DNA of 17,761 nucleotides from an uncultured Loktanella sp. (GTDB lineage: Bacteria > Pseudomonadota > Alphaproteobacteria > Rhodobacterales > Rhodobacteraceae). The stretch spans positions 1-17,761 of the forward strand of contig CAJXTP010000033.1 in NCBI GenBank assembly GCA_913061335.1, given 5' to 3'. Under the pieces are notes generated by a model, which did not search any database, was not told the DNA's origin, and worked only from the letters and a program-made list of their open reading frames with translations. Positions 7,427 through 14,821 of this stretch are shown here, in pieces. Both the position numbers and the translations under genes were made by a program. Position 1 is the stretch's first letter; the number at the start of each line of letters is the position of its first letter.

Positions 7427-8407
7427 ATGCAAGCCATCCTCCAAACGGGGGATGGCTATGCGCCCACATCGACCGGCCCACTGATCGACAATGCGGCCGA
7501 TTGGCTAGAATTCACGACGGTGCCTTTGCCTGTTTTGGCCGAAGGTCAGGCGCTGATCCATATTCGGCGCGCAGCGGTAAACCCGTCCGATATCCATTTC
7601 ATCAAAGGTGAATACGGCCAACCGCGTTCGCGCGGGCAAGTCGCGGGGTTTGAAGGTTGCGGCGACGTTGTTACAGGGCCAAAATCCCTGATCGGTCAGC
7701 GCGTTGCCTTTGTTGCGGGGCCGGGTGCTTGGGCGGAGTATGTGGCTGTTGATGCGGCGACGTGCATCCCGCTTCATCCCGCGATTTCAGACAATGACGC
7801 GACGGGTCAAATCGTAAATCCGCTTACGGCACGCGCCATGATGGGCATGGCCGCTGACGCAGGCGACGCCGTCATCATCACCGCTGCAACGTCGCAGCTT
7901 GGCAAATTGATGATCGCGATGGGCCGCGATATGGGCGTGAAAACCATCGCAACTGTGCGCCGCGATATTGATCTTGGTGCCGACATCACGCTGAATACGC
8001 AAAGCCCTGATTTTGAGGCAAAGGCAAAAGCTGCGCTGTCCGAATTCAAGCCGCGCATGATGCTTGATGCGGTTTGCGATCAGGCGTCCGAGACCTTGTT
8101 TACGCTGATGCCGAATCGCTCCCGTTGGGTCAGTTATGGCAAATTATCGAATGATGCGCGGCAGTTGACGCAAATGGGCCAGCTGATTTTCATGGGCAAA
8201 CGGATCGAAGGGTTCTGGCTGACCCAGTGGTTCCGCGATACATCGCCTGCCGACAAATTGGCCGCAATTACCGATGTGCAAACACGGTTTGCGGACGGGC
8301 GCTGGACCACCGATGTCGCTGCTGAATTGCGCTTGGATCAGGTCGTTGACGGCCTTGCCGCTGCGATCCGAAAACCGGACGGTAAAACGATTATTGTGAT
8401 CCGCTAG
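7427..8407 (+). CDS. MDR-superfamily NADPH:quinone oxidoreductase-like protein
   Basis: This is a 326-residue medium-chain dehydrogenase/reductase. The N-terminal GroES-like domain includes AAVNPSDIHFIKGEYG and GFEGCGDVV, typical of zeta-crystallin/enoyl-reductase members that bind no catalytic zinc. The Rossmann part contains AATSQLGKL, the counterpart of the AxxGxxG nucleotide loop. Such enzymes pass hydride from NADPH to quinones or enoyl compounds; the substrate is not predictable. The reading frame is open back to 7343 inside gyrB, but the ATG at 7427 gives the family-typical MQAILQTG start just after the gyrB stop (7411-7413). It lacks a strong Shine-Dalgarno sequence (only GAG nearby), so coupling to gyrB termination is likely. 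The last 17 bp overlap the end of the convergent AbrB-family gene. Confidence 0.88.
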   Translation: MQAILQTGDGYAPTSTGPLIDNAADWLEFTTVPLPVLAEGQALIHIRRAAVNPSDIHFIKGEYGQPRSRGQVAGFEGCGDVVTGPKSLIGQRVAFVAGPGAWAEYVAVDAATCIPLHPAISDNDATGQIVNPLTARAMMGMAADAGDAVIITAATSQLGKLMIAMGRDMGVKTIATVRRDIDLGADITLNTQSPDFEAKAKAALSEFKPRMMLDAVCDQASETLFTLMPNRSRWVSYGKLSNDARQLTQMGQLIFMGKRIEGFWLTQWFRDTSPADKLAAITDVQTRFADGRWTTDVAAELRLDQVVDGLAAAIRKPDGKTIIVIR

Positions 8408-9446
8408 TTAATCGATTGCGCAAGGCTGCGAACACTGCAGGCGCGATCGCGATCACCAGCGTGATGCGGATGATGTGGACTGTGGATACGTACGCCACGT
8501 CTTGGTCCATCGCCAACGTCAGCAATGACATTTCGGTCAAGCCGCCGGGCGCGAAAGCAAGAAATGCTTCGGATAACGTGACATCCGCCGCCCAAGCGGT
8601 GAACAGCGCAAAGCCGACAGCGACCGCAAGCATGATACCAGACCCGATGGCCGCCAACGTCAGATCGCGGCGAATTTCCGACAAGGTCGCTCCGATAAAC
8701 CGCGTGCCGATGATTGTCCCCATCACAATTTGCGCGATGATAATGAACACTGTTGGCGGCGCGATTTCGACCCAACCGACAAGGTGAAAAATCCCACTGA
8801 CGATCATCGGTCCAAACACCGGCACCGCTGGCAAGCGCAACAGTTGGCCGATCCATAACCCGATGACCGCCGCTGATATCAGCAACACGTAATCAACGAT
8901 GCTTGGGTCGGTGACCGCGATCCAACTATTTGCATTTGCGCCTGACCGGACCCCAAGGAACAGGCCAAAGAACACCGCGACAAATAGGATCACGAGCAAC
9001 ACACGGGCCGCATGGGCAAGCGCGATTTTACGCTCATCTCCGCCTGCAGCACCGCCCAGAATCAGCATTTCATTCAACCCACCGGGCATGGCCGCATAAA
9101 ACGCGGTCACAGGATCATATCGGCCCATCTTGCGGTAAACCGCGAATGACAACCCCGAAGCAATCGCCAAATACAGTGGCAATACGGCCAGCGTTATCGC
9201 CCAACCGCCCATTTGCGAAAAAATCTCTGGCTTAATCGCAGATCCAAGCATCACCCCAATAATAGGGATCACAAATGGCCGCAATTTGTCGGGCCCCGCA
9301 ACGGGTGCACCGGCAACTGAAAAGACTGTAAGCCCAATCATCGGACCAAGCATCCAAGGCAACGGCAACCCAATAACATAGAAAACCAAGCCGCATATCA
9401 CCCCGATCAGCATCGCCAACCCTTGGGCGCGGATGTGACGGGGCAT
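8391..9446 (-). CDS. AbrB-family inner-membrane protein (duplicated)
   Basis: This 351-residue, very hydrophobic protein matches the AbrB family (formerly labelled 'ammonia monooxygenase-like'), a set of putative transporters with an internal duplication. The duplication is plain: PGGLNEM at residues 121-127 and PGGLTEM at 300-306, about 179 residues apart, each followed by a similar helix ending in LLVI or TLVI. About ten membrane segments are likely. The function is not established; the old monooxygenase label should not be used. The ATG at 9446 is preferred because AGGA lies 5 nt upstream; an ATG two codons earlier (9452) is possible. An in-frame upstream extension to 9635 lies inside trhO and is rejected. 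trhO ends 7 bp upstream on the same strand, suggesting an operon. The C-terminus runs 17 bp into the convergent oxidoreductase gene. Confidence 0.88.
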   Translation of the reverse strand: MPRHIRAQGLAMLIGVICGLVFYVIGLPLPWMLGPMIGLTVFSVAGAPVAGPDKLRPFVIPIIGVMLGSAIKPEIFSQMGGWAITLAVLPLYLAIASGLSFAVYRKMGRYDPVTAFYAAMPGGLNEMLILGGAAGGDERKIALAHAARVLLVILFVAVFFGLFLGVRSGANANSWIAVTDPSIVDYVLLISAAVIGLWIGQLLRLPAVPVFGPMIVSGIFHLVGWVEIAPPTVFIIIAQIVMGTIIGTRFIGATLSEIRRDLTLAAIGSGIMLAVAVGFALFTAWAADVTLSEAFLAFAPGGLTEMSLLTLAMDQDVAYVSTVHIIRITLVIAIAPAVFAALRNRLTSGSQ

Positions 9447-9453
9447 GGTCATC

Positions 9454-10362
9454 CTAGGATAGTCCACCGATATGATGTGATCCGCGTTTGCGGGCGAGCG
9501 CGATTTGTTTTTGGCGCTCGCGGAAACGGCCCTTATCTTCATCTGACGTATCCGACGCGCATTGATGGCAGGCAACGCCTTCCTCAAACTCCAGACGTTC
9601 GCGATCCGTTGGCAACAACGGGCGGCGGCAAGCATAACACAAGATATGCGGGCCCTCTTTCAGGCCATGACCGACGCTGACGCGGGCATCAAACACAAAG
9701 CAATCGCCATCCCAAGTGCTGTCGTCTTGTGGCACTTCTTCGAGATATTTCAGAATGCCGCCCTTGAGGTGATAGACCTCTTCGACTCCTTGGCCGATTA
9801 GGAAATTCGTCGACTTTTCGCATCGGATCCCCCCCGTGCAAAACATCGCGATTTTCTTGTTGTGAAAGCGGGCTTTGTTTTCCTCCCACCAAGCAGGGAA
9901 TTCGCCAAACGTTTTGGTTTGCGGATCAACCGCACCGTCAAACGTGCCGATGGCGACTTCATAATCGTTGCGCGTGTCAATCACGGCCACATCGGGCGAT
10001 TGGATCAACGCGTTCCAATCGGCTGGGGTTACGTAATGGCCAACGGTTGTCGCTGGATCAACATCGGGCTGCCCCATCGTGACGATCTCACGTTTCAGCC
10101 GGACTTTCATGCGGTGGAATGGCGGAACAGTTGCAGTGCTTTCCTTCCATTCCAGACCAGCGCAGCCAGGCAAGGCGCGAATATGAGCAATTGTCGCATC
10201 AATGCCTGCGCGGTCGCCAGCGATGGTCCCATTGATCCCTTCGGGGGCCAACAGCAACGTGCCGCTGATACCCTGCGCTTTGCAAAGGTCCAAAAGCGGC
10301 CCCTGAATTGCGGAAATGTCATCAAAGCGGGTGAAATGATAAAGAGCTGCGACTGTATACAT
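9454..10362 (-). CDS. trhO: tRNA uridine(34) hydroxylase TrhO (YceA/UPF0176, rhodanese-like)
   Basis: TrhO carries out the oxygen-dependent hydroxylation of uridine 34 in certain tRNAs, the first step towards 5-(carboxy)methoxyuridine at the wobble position. The 302-residue protein has the N-terminal acylphosphatase-like region (MYTVAALYHFTRF, then LLAPEGINGTIAG). A rhodanese domain follows, with VIDTRNDYE and the active loop CTGGIRCEKST (Cys175, Cys181). The C-terminal tail has two CxxC pairs (CYAC and CHQC), which look like a small metal site. The start ATG at 10362 matches the family's N-terminus; the longer frame to 10470 overlaps the preceding gene and adds non-family residues. The ribosome binding site is weak. 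It lies 58 bp after the Hsp70-like gene and 7 bp before the AbrB gene, all on the minus strand. Confidence 0.95.
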   Translation of the reverse strand: MYTVAALYHFTRFDDISAIQGPLLDLCKAQGISGTLLLAPEGINGTIAGDRAGIDATIAHIRALPGCAGLEWKESTATVPPFHRMKVRLKREIVTMGQPDVDPATTVGHYVTPADWNALIQSPDVAVIDTRNDYEVAIGTFDGAVDPQTKTFGEFPAWWEENKARFHNKKIAMFCTGGIRCEKSTNFLIGQGVEEVYHLKGGILKYLEEVPQDDSTWDGDCFVFDARVSVGHGLKEGPHILCYACRRPLLPTDRERLEFEEGVACHQCASDTSDEDKGRFRERQKQIALARKRGSHHIGGLS

Positions 10363-10420
10363 GCACGCCAAATACGCCCCTAATGCGATGCCTTCAAGTC
10401 CGTGCGTTCGAAATACGACG

Positions 10421-11656
10421 CTACCTTGCTGCGGCGATGGCCAATCCGTCGGCGACGGCGGTAAATGCATCGGTGCGTTCCAGAACTGCGTCGGGGAATA
10501 AGGTGGTCATTTGGTGTTCGACAACATGCATCAAGCTGGAGCCGCCAACAAAAACAATCTGTCCAATCTGATCGGCACGCAGATCGGCATCGGATAAGGT
10601 TTGTAACGCTGCATCGCGAATTGTGGTGGCATGATCATTCAAGACACGCGCCAAATCGGTATGACCCATGCGGGCCCACAGCTCTGGTTCAATCATACGC
10701 AAATCAATCGCGGCGGCACCTGCATCAGGGGCATTGGCGCGGATTTTGCCGGCCTCAACCGCGAATGCGATATCGTGGCCCATTTCCATATCCAGCGTGT
10801 CAAACAAGCGTTTGAACGGCTGTGAAATGATCCCACGCTTCTGGAATCGCGCGGCAAGCCTGCGGGTTTCAGGCGTGTACTGGAACGGAATTTTCTCCCA
10901 TGAGGCCAGATCATTATAGATCGCATTGGGTGCTGTAAAAGTGCCGGGGCCCATCTCATTGCGGATTTCACAACCACGACCCAACAGGGGCATGACCTGT
11001 GCCAGACTGATCGCTTTGTCGAAATCGGTACCGCCAACACGGACCCCGTGGCTTGTGATGATCCGTGTGTGCATCTCGTCACGTTCAAAGATCGAAAAGT
11101 CAGATGTACCGCCGCCAATGTCGATAATCAGCCCGAGCTTGCCTTTAGGCAGTGGGCCAGCGACGAGCGCTGCGGCCTCGGGTTCATACATGAAATCGAC
11201 GTGCTCAAAACCAGCAATCATATAGGCCTCGCGCAAATCGATCTCGGCCTGCGCGTTGCGGGCGTCATTGCTGGAATGAAACCGGACAGGGCGGCCAGAC
11301 AATGCATGTGTAAATGGCATGCCTGTCGTTTCTTCTGCACGTTCGCGGATCACCCTAAGAAACCGCGCAATGGCTTCGATTAAGGTTAGGCGTTCATAGT
11401 GGATTTGGCGTTGTTCGCGCACCAAAGGTGTACCAAGTACGGACTTTAGCGCACGCATAAACCGACCTTCGCGGCCATCGATTAAGGCGGCGTTGGCGAC
11501 GGACCCATAGGTTGTTGCCCCGGTGTGATAATCAAAGAAAAGCGAGGTGGGCAAGGTGGTGCGCCCCGCTTCGACCTCGATCAAATGGGCACGTCCGTTC
11601 ACAAGGACTGCGGCAGACGTGTTGGACGTGCCAAAATCTATACCAAGCGTGTTCAT
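10421..11656 (-). CDS. Hsp70-family protein, YegD-like
   Basis: This 411-residue protein is an actin-fold ATPase of the Hsp70 superfamily. Phosphate-1 loop GIDFGTSNTS is at residues 5-14, the connect segment FMYEPEAAAL at about 155-164, phosphate-2 loop IIDIGGGTSDFSIF at 177-190 and the adenosine motif FVGGSS at 369-374. It ends soon after the nucleotide-binding domain, so it lacks the DnaK-type substrate-binding domain and lid. This is as in E. coli YegD and relatives, whose clients are poorly known. The start ATG at 11656 follows GAGGA with 9-nt spacing. It heads a minus-strand cluster with trhO and is divergent from pncA. It is not DnaK: it is too short and the motif spacing is that of YegD. 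Confidence 0.92.
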   Translation of the reverse strand: MNTLGIDFGTSNTSAAVLVNGRAHLIEVEAGRTTLPTSLFFDYHTGATTYGSVANAALIDGREGRFMRALKSVLGTPLVREQRQIHYERLTLIEAIARFLRVIRERAEETTGMPFTHALSGRPVRFHSSNDARNAQAEIDLREAYMIAGFEHVDFMYEPEAAALVAGPLPKGKLGLIIDIGGGTSDFSIFERDEMHTRIITSHGVRVGGTDFDKAISLAQVMPLLGRGCEIRNEMGPGTFTAPNAIYNDLASWEKIPFQYTPETRRLAARFQKRGIISQPFKRLFDTLDMEMGHDIAFAVEAGKIRANAPDAGAAAIDLRMIEPELWARMGHTDLARVLNDHATTIRDAALQTLSDADLRADQIGQIVFVGGSSLMHVVEHQMTTLFPDAVLERTDAFTAVADGLAIAAAR

Positions 11657-11780
11657 CGTTCAGATCCTCGTGCTGCCAGAGGCGGGGGGATACGCGATCT
11701 TTGCGCGACTGCCAAGCTGATAGCTTGCCAAGGCCCGCGCCCTATCTTAGCCAGAGGGGGACGTTGGATAGGAGACCGCG
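11657..11780. promoter_or_regulatory. Divergent promoter region with a palindrome
   Basis: This 124-bp gap separates the divergent Hsp70-like and pncA genes and must carry promoters for both, though no consensus pair is clear. A perfect 6-bp inverted repeat, CAAGCT-GAT-AGCTTG (11713-11727), sits near the centre. The seven bases TGCCAAG occur twice (11710-11716 and 11726-11732). A TATCTT at 11743-11748 could be a -10 box for pncA. The palindrome is a candidate operator, not proven. Confidence 0.35.
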
Positions 11781-12380
11781 ATGCATGGCTTGTTAGTGAT
11801 CGATGTACAAAATGATTTTTGCCCGAATGGGGCTTTGGCCGTCACGGATGGTGATGGAATCGTGGCTGGTATTAACGCTGCGATGCCGCGGTTCGACGCC
11901 GTCATCTTGACGCAAGACTGGCACCCCGCGGGCCACTCAAGTTTCGCGAGCAGCCACGATGCCTCACCGATGAGCGTCACCGAAATGCCGTATGGGCCGC
12001 AGGTGTTGTGGCCTGATCACTGTATTCAGGGCAGCGAGGGCGCCGCATTTTATCCGGCGTTGAATGTTACCTGCGCCGATATGATTGTGCGCAAAGGGTA
12101 TAACGCCGCCATCGACAGCTATTCAGCCTTTTTCGAGAATGACCACAAAACGCCGACCGGATTGCAGGGCTATCTGCAAACCCGTGGGATCACAAAACTG
12201 ACGCTTGTGGGATTGGCAACAGATTTTTGCGTGCACTATTCTGCTGTTGACGCAGCGCACTTGGGTTTTGATGTAACTGTCGATTTAGATTTATGCCGCG
12301 CGATCGATTTTGATGGATCGCTTGAGCTGGCAATTACTGCGATGGAACACGCCAACGTAAACCTTGAAGGGAGCCGCTAG
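11781..12380 (+). CDS. pncA: Nicotinamidase (bifunctional nicotinamidase/pyrazinamidase)
   Basis: PncA hydrolyses nicotinamide to nicotinate and ammonia in NAD recycling. The 199-residue protein contains every expected catalytic element. Asp8 lies in VIDVQNDF, Lys105 in IVRKGYN and Cys150 in LATDFCVHYSA, forming the cysteine-hydrolase triad. Metal ligands are Asp46, His48 and His52 in QDWHPAGHSSF, and His80 in WPDHCIQGSEGA. AGGAG (11770-11774) is 6 nt before the ATG. The stop overlaps the GTG start of yaaA by one base (TAGTG), so the two are probably translationally coupled. Other isochorismatase-fold enzymes are less likely, given the metal-site motif and WPDHC. Confidence 0.95.
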   Translation: MHGLLVIDVQNDFCPNGALAVTDGDGIVAGINAAMPRFDAVILTQDWHPAGHSSFASSHDASPMSVTEMPYGPQVLWPDHCIQGSEGAAFYPALNVTCADMIVRKGYNAAIDSYSAFFENDHKTPTGLQGYLQTRGITKLTLVGLATDFCVHYSAVDAAHLGFDVTVDLDLCRAIDFDGSLELAITAMEHANVNLEGSR

Positions 12381-13150
12381 TGCTTGTTGTCATTTCACCT
12401 GCCAAGTCGCTAAATATGGACCCTGTAGATGTCGTGGCAACAGCGCCGGATTTTCAGGATGACGCGATCCGGTTGGCCAAGACAGCGCGCAATCTGACGC
12501 TCACCCAACTGAAAGGCTTGATGAGCATTTCCGATGATCTGGCGCGGTTGAACAGGGATAGGTTTAAGGCATTCGCAGAGGAACCGACAACCGAGATGGT
12601 GAAACCTGCGGCCCTTGCGTTCAACGGTGACACCTATCAAGGGTTGGAGGCTAAGACGCTGAGCGTAGATGATTTGGCATGGGCACAGGACCATCTGGGT
12701 ATCTTGTCCGGATTATACGGGGTGCTGCGCCCGCTGGATGCAATTCAGCCGTACCGTTTAGAAATGGGCAGTCGGCTAAAGACCCGTCGCGGCGTGTCGC
12801 TCTATGCGTATTGGGGGGACACGATTGCCAAAGCGTTGAATGATCGCGCTGCGCAGGTTGGCGCGGATACGTTGATCAACTGTGCCAGCCAAGAATATTT
12901 TGGCGCAGCTGACCGCAAGGCGTTAAAGCTGCGCGTGATTACGCCGCAGTTTTTGGAGGTCAAAGACGGTCGCCCTCGAATTGTGTCGTTCTTTGCCAAA
13001 CGTGCACGCGGTGCGATGGCGCGGTTTGTTGTTGAAAACCGGTTGACCGACCCCGCGGGTATATTGGATTTTGGCACAGGAGGCTATGCATATGATGCAG
13101 ACCTGTCGACACCCGACAAGCCCGTTTTCCTGCGGGATTATCCAACCTAA
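12380..13150 (+). CDS. yaaA: Peroxide stress protein YaaA (DUF328 family)
   Basis: YaaA lowers free iron and protects DNA and protein from hydrogen peroxide in E. coli, where it also binds DNA. This protein has 256 residues (258 in E. coli). It carries the family segments ISPAKSLN near the N-terminus, PAALAFNGDTYQGLEA, ILSGLYGVLRPLD, YRLEMG, YWGDTIAKALN and INCASQEYF. The start is GTG at 12380, overlapping the pncA stop by one base; AAGGGAG (12367-12373) precedes it by 6 nt. No OxyR-type site is visible because it shares the pncA promoter. The role in this organism is inferred from the family. Confidence 0.95.
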   Translation: MLVVISPAKSLNMDPVDVVATAPDFQDDAIRLAKTARNLTLTQLKGLMSISDDLARLNRDRFKAFAEEPTTEMVKPAALAFNGDTYQGLEAKTLSVDDLAWAQDHLGILSGLYGVLRPLDAIQPYRLEMGSRLKTRRGVSLYAYWGDTIAKALNDRAAQVGADTLINCASQEYFGAADRKALKLRVITPQFLEVKDGRPRIVSFFAKRARGAMARFVVENRLTDPAGILDFGTGGYAYDADLSTPDKPVFLRDYPT

Positions 13151-13154
13151 GAAT

Positions 13155-13171
13155 CCGTTTTTGCAAAACGG
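13155..13171. terminator. Hairpin between convergent yaaA and thiolase genes
   Basis: CCGTTTT (13155-13161) and AAAACGG (13165-13171) form a perfect 7-bp stem with a TGC loop, starting 4 nt after the yaaA stop. On the opposite strand the 56-bp gap also carries a T5 run next to the thiolase stop. It may end transcription from yaaA, but it is not followed by a U-tract and the stem is AT-rich, so the efficiency is uncertain. Confidence 0.45.
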
Positions 13172-13193
13172 TGCCTCCGGCGGACATATTTAG
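13172..13193. repeat. Possible Rhodobacteraceae intergenic motif (GCCTCCGGCGG...ATATTT)
   Basis: The block holds GCCTCCGGCGG (13174-13184) followed by ATATTT. From memory, very similar strings recur after genes in many Rhodobacteraceae genomes, typically reading GCCTCCGGCGGGG then ATATTT. This window contains a single copy, so repetitiveness cannot be shown here. Its role is unknown; it may be part of a 3'-end or terminator element. Confidence 0.35.
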
Positions 13194-13206
13194 GCTCGGA
13201 AAAAGC

Positions 13207-14382
13207 TTAGATACGCTCAATCGCAAGCGCGATGCCTTGGCCGCCGCCGATGCACATCGTGATCAAAGCACGTTTTGCGCCAGTGCGTTCCAGCTCGTAC
13301 ATGGCTTTGACCGCAATGATCGCGCCCGTTGCACCGACAGGGTGGCCCAACGCAATAGCACCGCCGTTGGGGTTTACCCGCGCGGGATCGAATTTCAGGT
13401 CTTTACTGACCGCCAGCGCTTGGGATGCAAAGGCTTCGTTGCTTTCGATCACGTCGAAGTCGGATGCCGCGAGCCCAGTTTTTGCCAACAGGCTTTGCAC
13501 CGCAGGGATCGGACCGATGCCCATGACTTCTGGTCGCACACCTGCGTGTGCATATCCAAGCACACGGAATTTCGGGGTAAGCCCCGCCGCTTGCGCCGCA
13601 TCAGCTGTCGCCAAAACAATCGCAGCCGCGCCATCGTTCAGCCCTGACGCGTTGCCCGCCGTCACAGTACCGTTTTTTTCAAATACCGCGCGCAACCCGC
13701 CAAGCGTTTCGAGCGTCGTCGCCTTGGGGTGTTCGTCGCGTATGAAATCGACAGTGTCCCGTTTTACGCGGACCTGAACGGGTGTGATTTGGCTGTCGAA
13801 ATACCCAGCCTTGATTGCGGCAGCGGCGCGGTCTTGGCTTTGCAGCGCAAAAGCATCTTGATCGGCACGGCTGATCCCGTGTTCACGGGCGACGTTTTCG
13901 GCGGTTATACCCATGTGGCCGGTTCCAAACGGACAGTTCAGCGCGCCGAGCATCATGTCTCGGGTTTTGACGTCGCCCATCTTGGCACCCCAGCGCTGAT
14001 CCGAGATGATATAAGGGCTGCGGCTCATGTTTTCTGCGCCACCAGCAAGGGCAAAATCAGCATCGCCCAATTGTAAGGTTTGAATCATCGACACAATCGC
14101 TTGCACGCCGGACCCGCAAAGGCGGTTCACGTTCATGGAGGGGGTAGTTTCGGGGATACCTGCTTGCATTGCGGCAACGCGGGAAAGGTACATGTCGCGC
14201 GGCTCGGTGTTGATCACATGGCCTATGGCGACATGGCCGATTTGATCAGGGGAAACGCCGGATCGATTGAGCGCCGCCTTGGCAACGATCGTTCCCAAAT
14301 CAATCGGGCTTATGCCAGCCAGAGCGCCGCCAAAGGCACCGATTGCGGTGCGCGCGCCGCCTAGAATTACGATATCAGTCAT
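13207..14382 (-). CDS. Acetyl-CoA acetyltransferase (thiolase II)
   Basis: This biosynthetic-type thiolase condenses two acetyl-CoA into acetoacetyl-CoA. The 391-residue protein aligns residue-for-residue in length with the Zoogloea enzyme family. The acylated cysteine is Cys89 in NRLCGSG, His347 lies in GHPVGATGA, and Cys377 in CIGGGQG is the base. The N-terminal ILGGARTAIGAFGG and the AGGAENMSRSPY segment are typical. The start ATG at 14382 follows GGGGA with suitable spacing; an upstream in-frame ATG at 14421 adds 13 non-family residues. No acetoacetyl-CoA reductase (phaB) or PHB synthase is adjacent, so the pathway (PHB, ketone body or other) is not decided by context. phaA or atoB would be possible names. 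Confidence 0.95.
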   Translation of the reverse strand: MTDIVILGGARTAIGAFGGALAGISPIDLGTIVAKAALNRSGVSPDQIGHVAIGHVINTEPRDMYLSRVAAMQAGIPETTPSMNVNRLCGSGVQAIVSMIQTLQLGDADFALAGGAENMSRSPYIISDQRWGAKMGDVKTRDMMLGALNCPFGTGHMGITAENVAREHGISRADQDAFALQSQDRAAAAIKAGYFDSQITPVQVRVKRDTVDFIRDEHPKATTLETLGGLRAVFEKNGTVTAGNASGLNDGAAAIVLATADAAQAAGLTPKFRVLGYAHAGVRPEVMGIGPIPAVQSLLAKTGLAASDFDVIESNEAFASQALAVSKDLKFDPARVNPNGGAIALGHPVGATGAIIAVKAMYELERTGAKRALITMCIGGGQGIALAIERI

Positions 14383-14469
14383 GTTTGATTTTCCCCGTTT
14401 TGTTGCTGGTACTTTATCCAAACAGGGCCGCGCGGCTAGCGAAACGTGGGGTCATTTCGCCGAGCGTGC

Positions 14470-14500
14470 TTCAGGGGGCAACATGTCGCACCCCCCTGAA
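14470..14500. terminator. Strong hairpin downstream of a small minus-strand reading frame
   Basis: TTCAGGGGG (14470-14478) and CCCCCTGAA (14492-14500) are perfect 9-bp arms with a 13-nt loop. On the minus strand the hairpin begins 5 nt after the stop of the 55-codon frame and lies 88 bp before the thiolase ATG. There is no U-tract, so it could be a terminator, an mRNA 3'-end stabiliser or part of the thiolase leader. Confidence 0.5.
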
Positions 14501-14505
14501 CTTGG

Positions 14506-14673
14506 TTAGATGATGTTGCGGTGTCCAACGGTCAAGTCTCGGACGCCATCGTCGTCAGACAGCAGCGACCAAAGTCGAAACATGGTTGCAGTTTCACTTG
14601 TGCGACCTTGCTCCTCGGGGTGCGTTTCCTTGAGCTTGAGAACTTTCTGGGTGTTGGTTTTGTTTTTCTGCAT
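14506..14673 (-). CDS. Small hypothetical protein, 55 residues
   Basis: On the minus strand an ATG at 14673 opens a 55-codon frame ending in TAA at 14506-14508. AGAAGG stands 7 nt before the ATG, a good Shine-Dalgarno. The peptide starts MQKNKTNTQKVLKLKETHPE, a basic, hydrophilic stretch, then has a short FRLWSLLSDDDG segment and an uncharged tail. It has no signal peptide and no membrane segment. I do not recognise the family. Support: ribosome binding site, clean stop followed within 5 nt by a strong hairpin, and position in a gap otherwise too long (about 440 bp) for this gene-dense region. Two overlapping plus-strand frames (14510-14722 and 14521-14748) lack ribosome binding sites. It could be a free-standing gene or a leader upstream of the thiolase. 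Confidence 0.45.
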   Translation of the reverse strand: MQKNKTNTQKVLKLKETHPEEQGRTSETATMFRLWSLLSDDDGVRDLTVGHRNII

Positions 14674-14821
14674 GGCTGTGCCTTCTTTAGAAATATATGT
14701 GCCCGACCCAAGGAAGACCTAGCAATGCGGCCCTTACCAATTTCTTAATGCGTACAGAGAGCAATCAATAAGACTTGCATCAATCCCTCGTAAAATTTGG
14801 CTAACAAGGCTATCAAGTGGG
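14674..14821. other. AT-richer intergenic region
   Basis: This divergent gap between the small minus-strand frame and the VOC gene is clearly richer in A and T than its surroundings. It presumably holds promoters for both sides. I see no convincing -35/-10 pair, repeat or RNA gene in it. Confidence 0.4.

Noticed and set aside
6370..7437. A 355-codon open frame on the minus strand over the gyrB 3' half
   Set aside because: It is antisense to conserved GyrB sequence and has no recognisable motif; it is treated as a shadow.
9447..9635. N-terminal extension of the AbrB-family gene
   Set aside because: The extra codons overlap the coding 3' end of trhO and are hydrophilic and low in similarity to the family. 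The ATG at 9446 has AGGA just upstream.
10363..10470. N-terminal extension of trhO to an ATG at 10470
   Set aside because: It overlaps the Hsp70-like gene, and the family N-terminus (MYTVAALYHF) starts at 10362.
14413..14422. TTATCCAAA, 8 of 9 to a DnaA box
   Set aside because: It is a single near-match with no clustered boxes or AT-rich unwinding element nearby; no origin is supported. A similar lone TTATTCACC lies in recF coding sequence near 3412.
14510..14748. Two overlapping plus-strand frames of 70 and 75 codons
   Set aside because: Neither has a Shine-Dalgarno sequence and both lie antisense to the better-supported 55-codon minus-strand frame.
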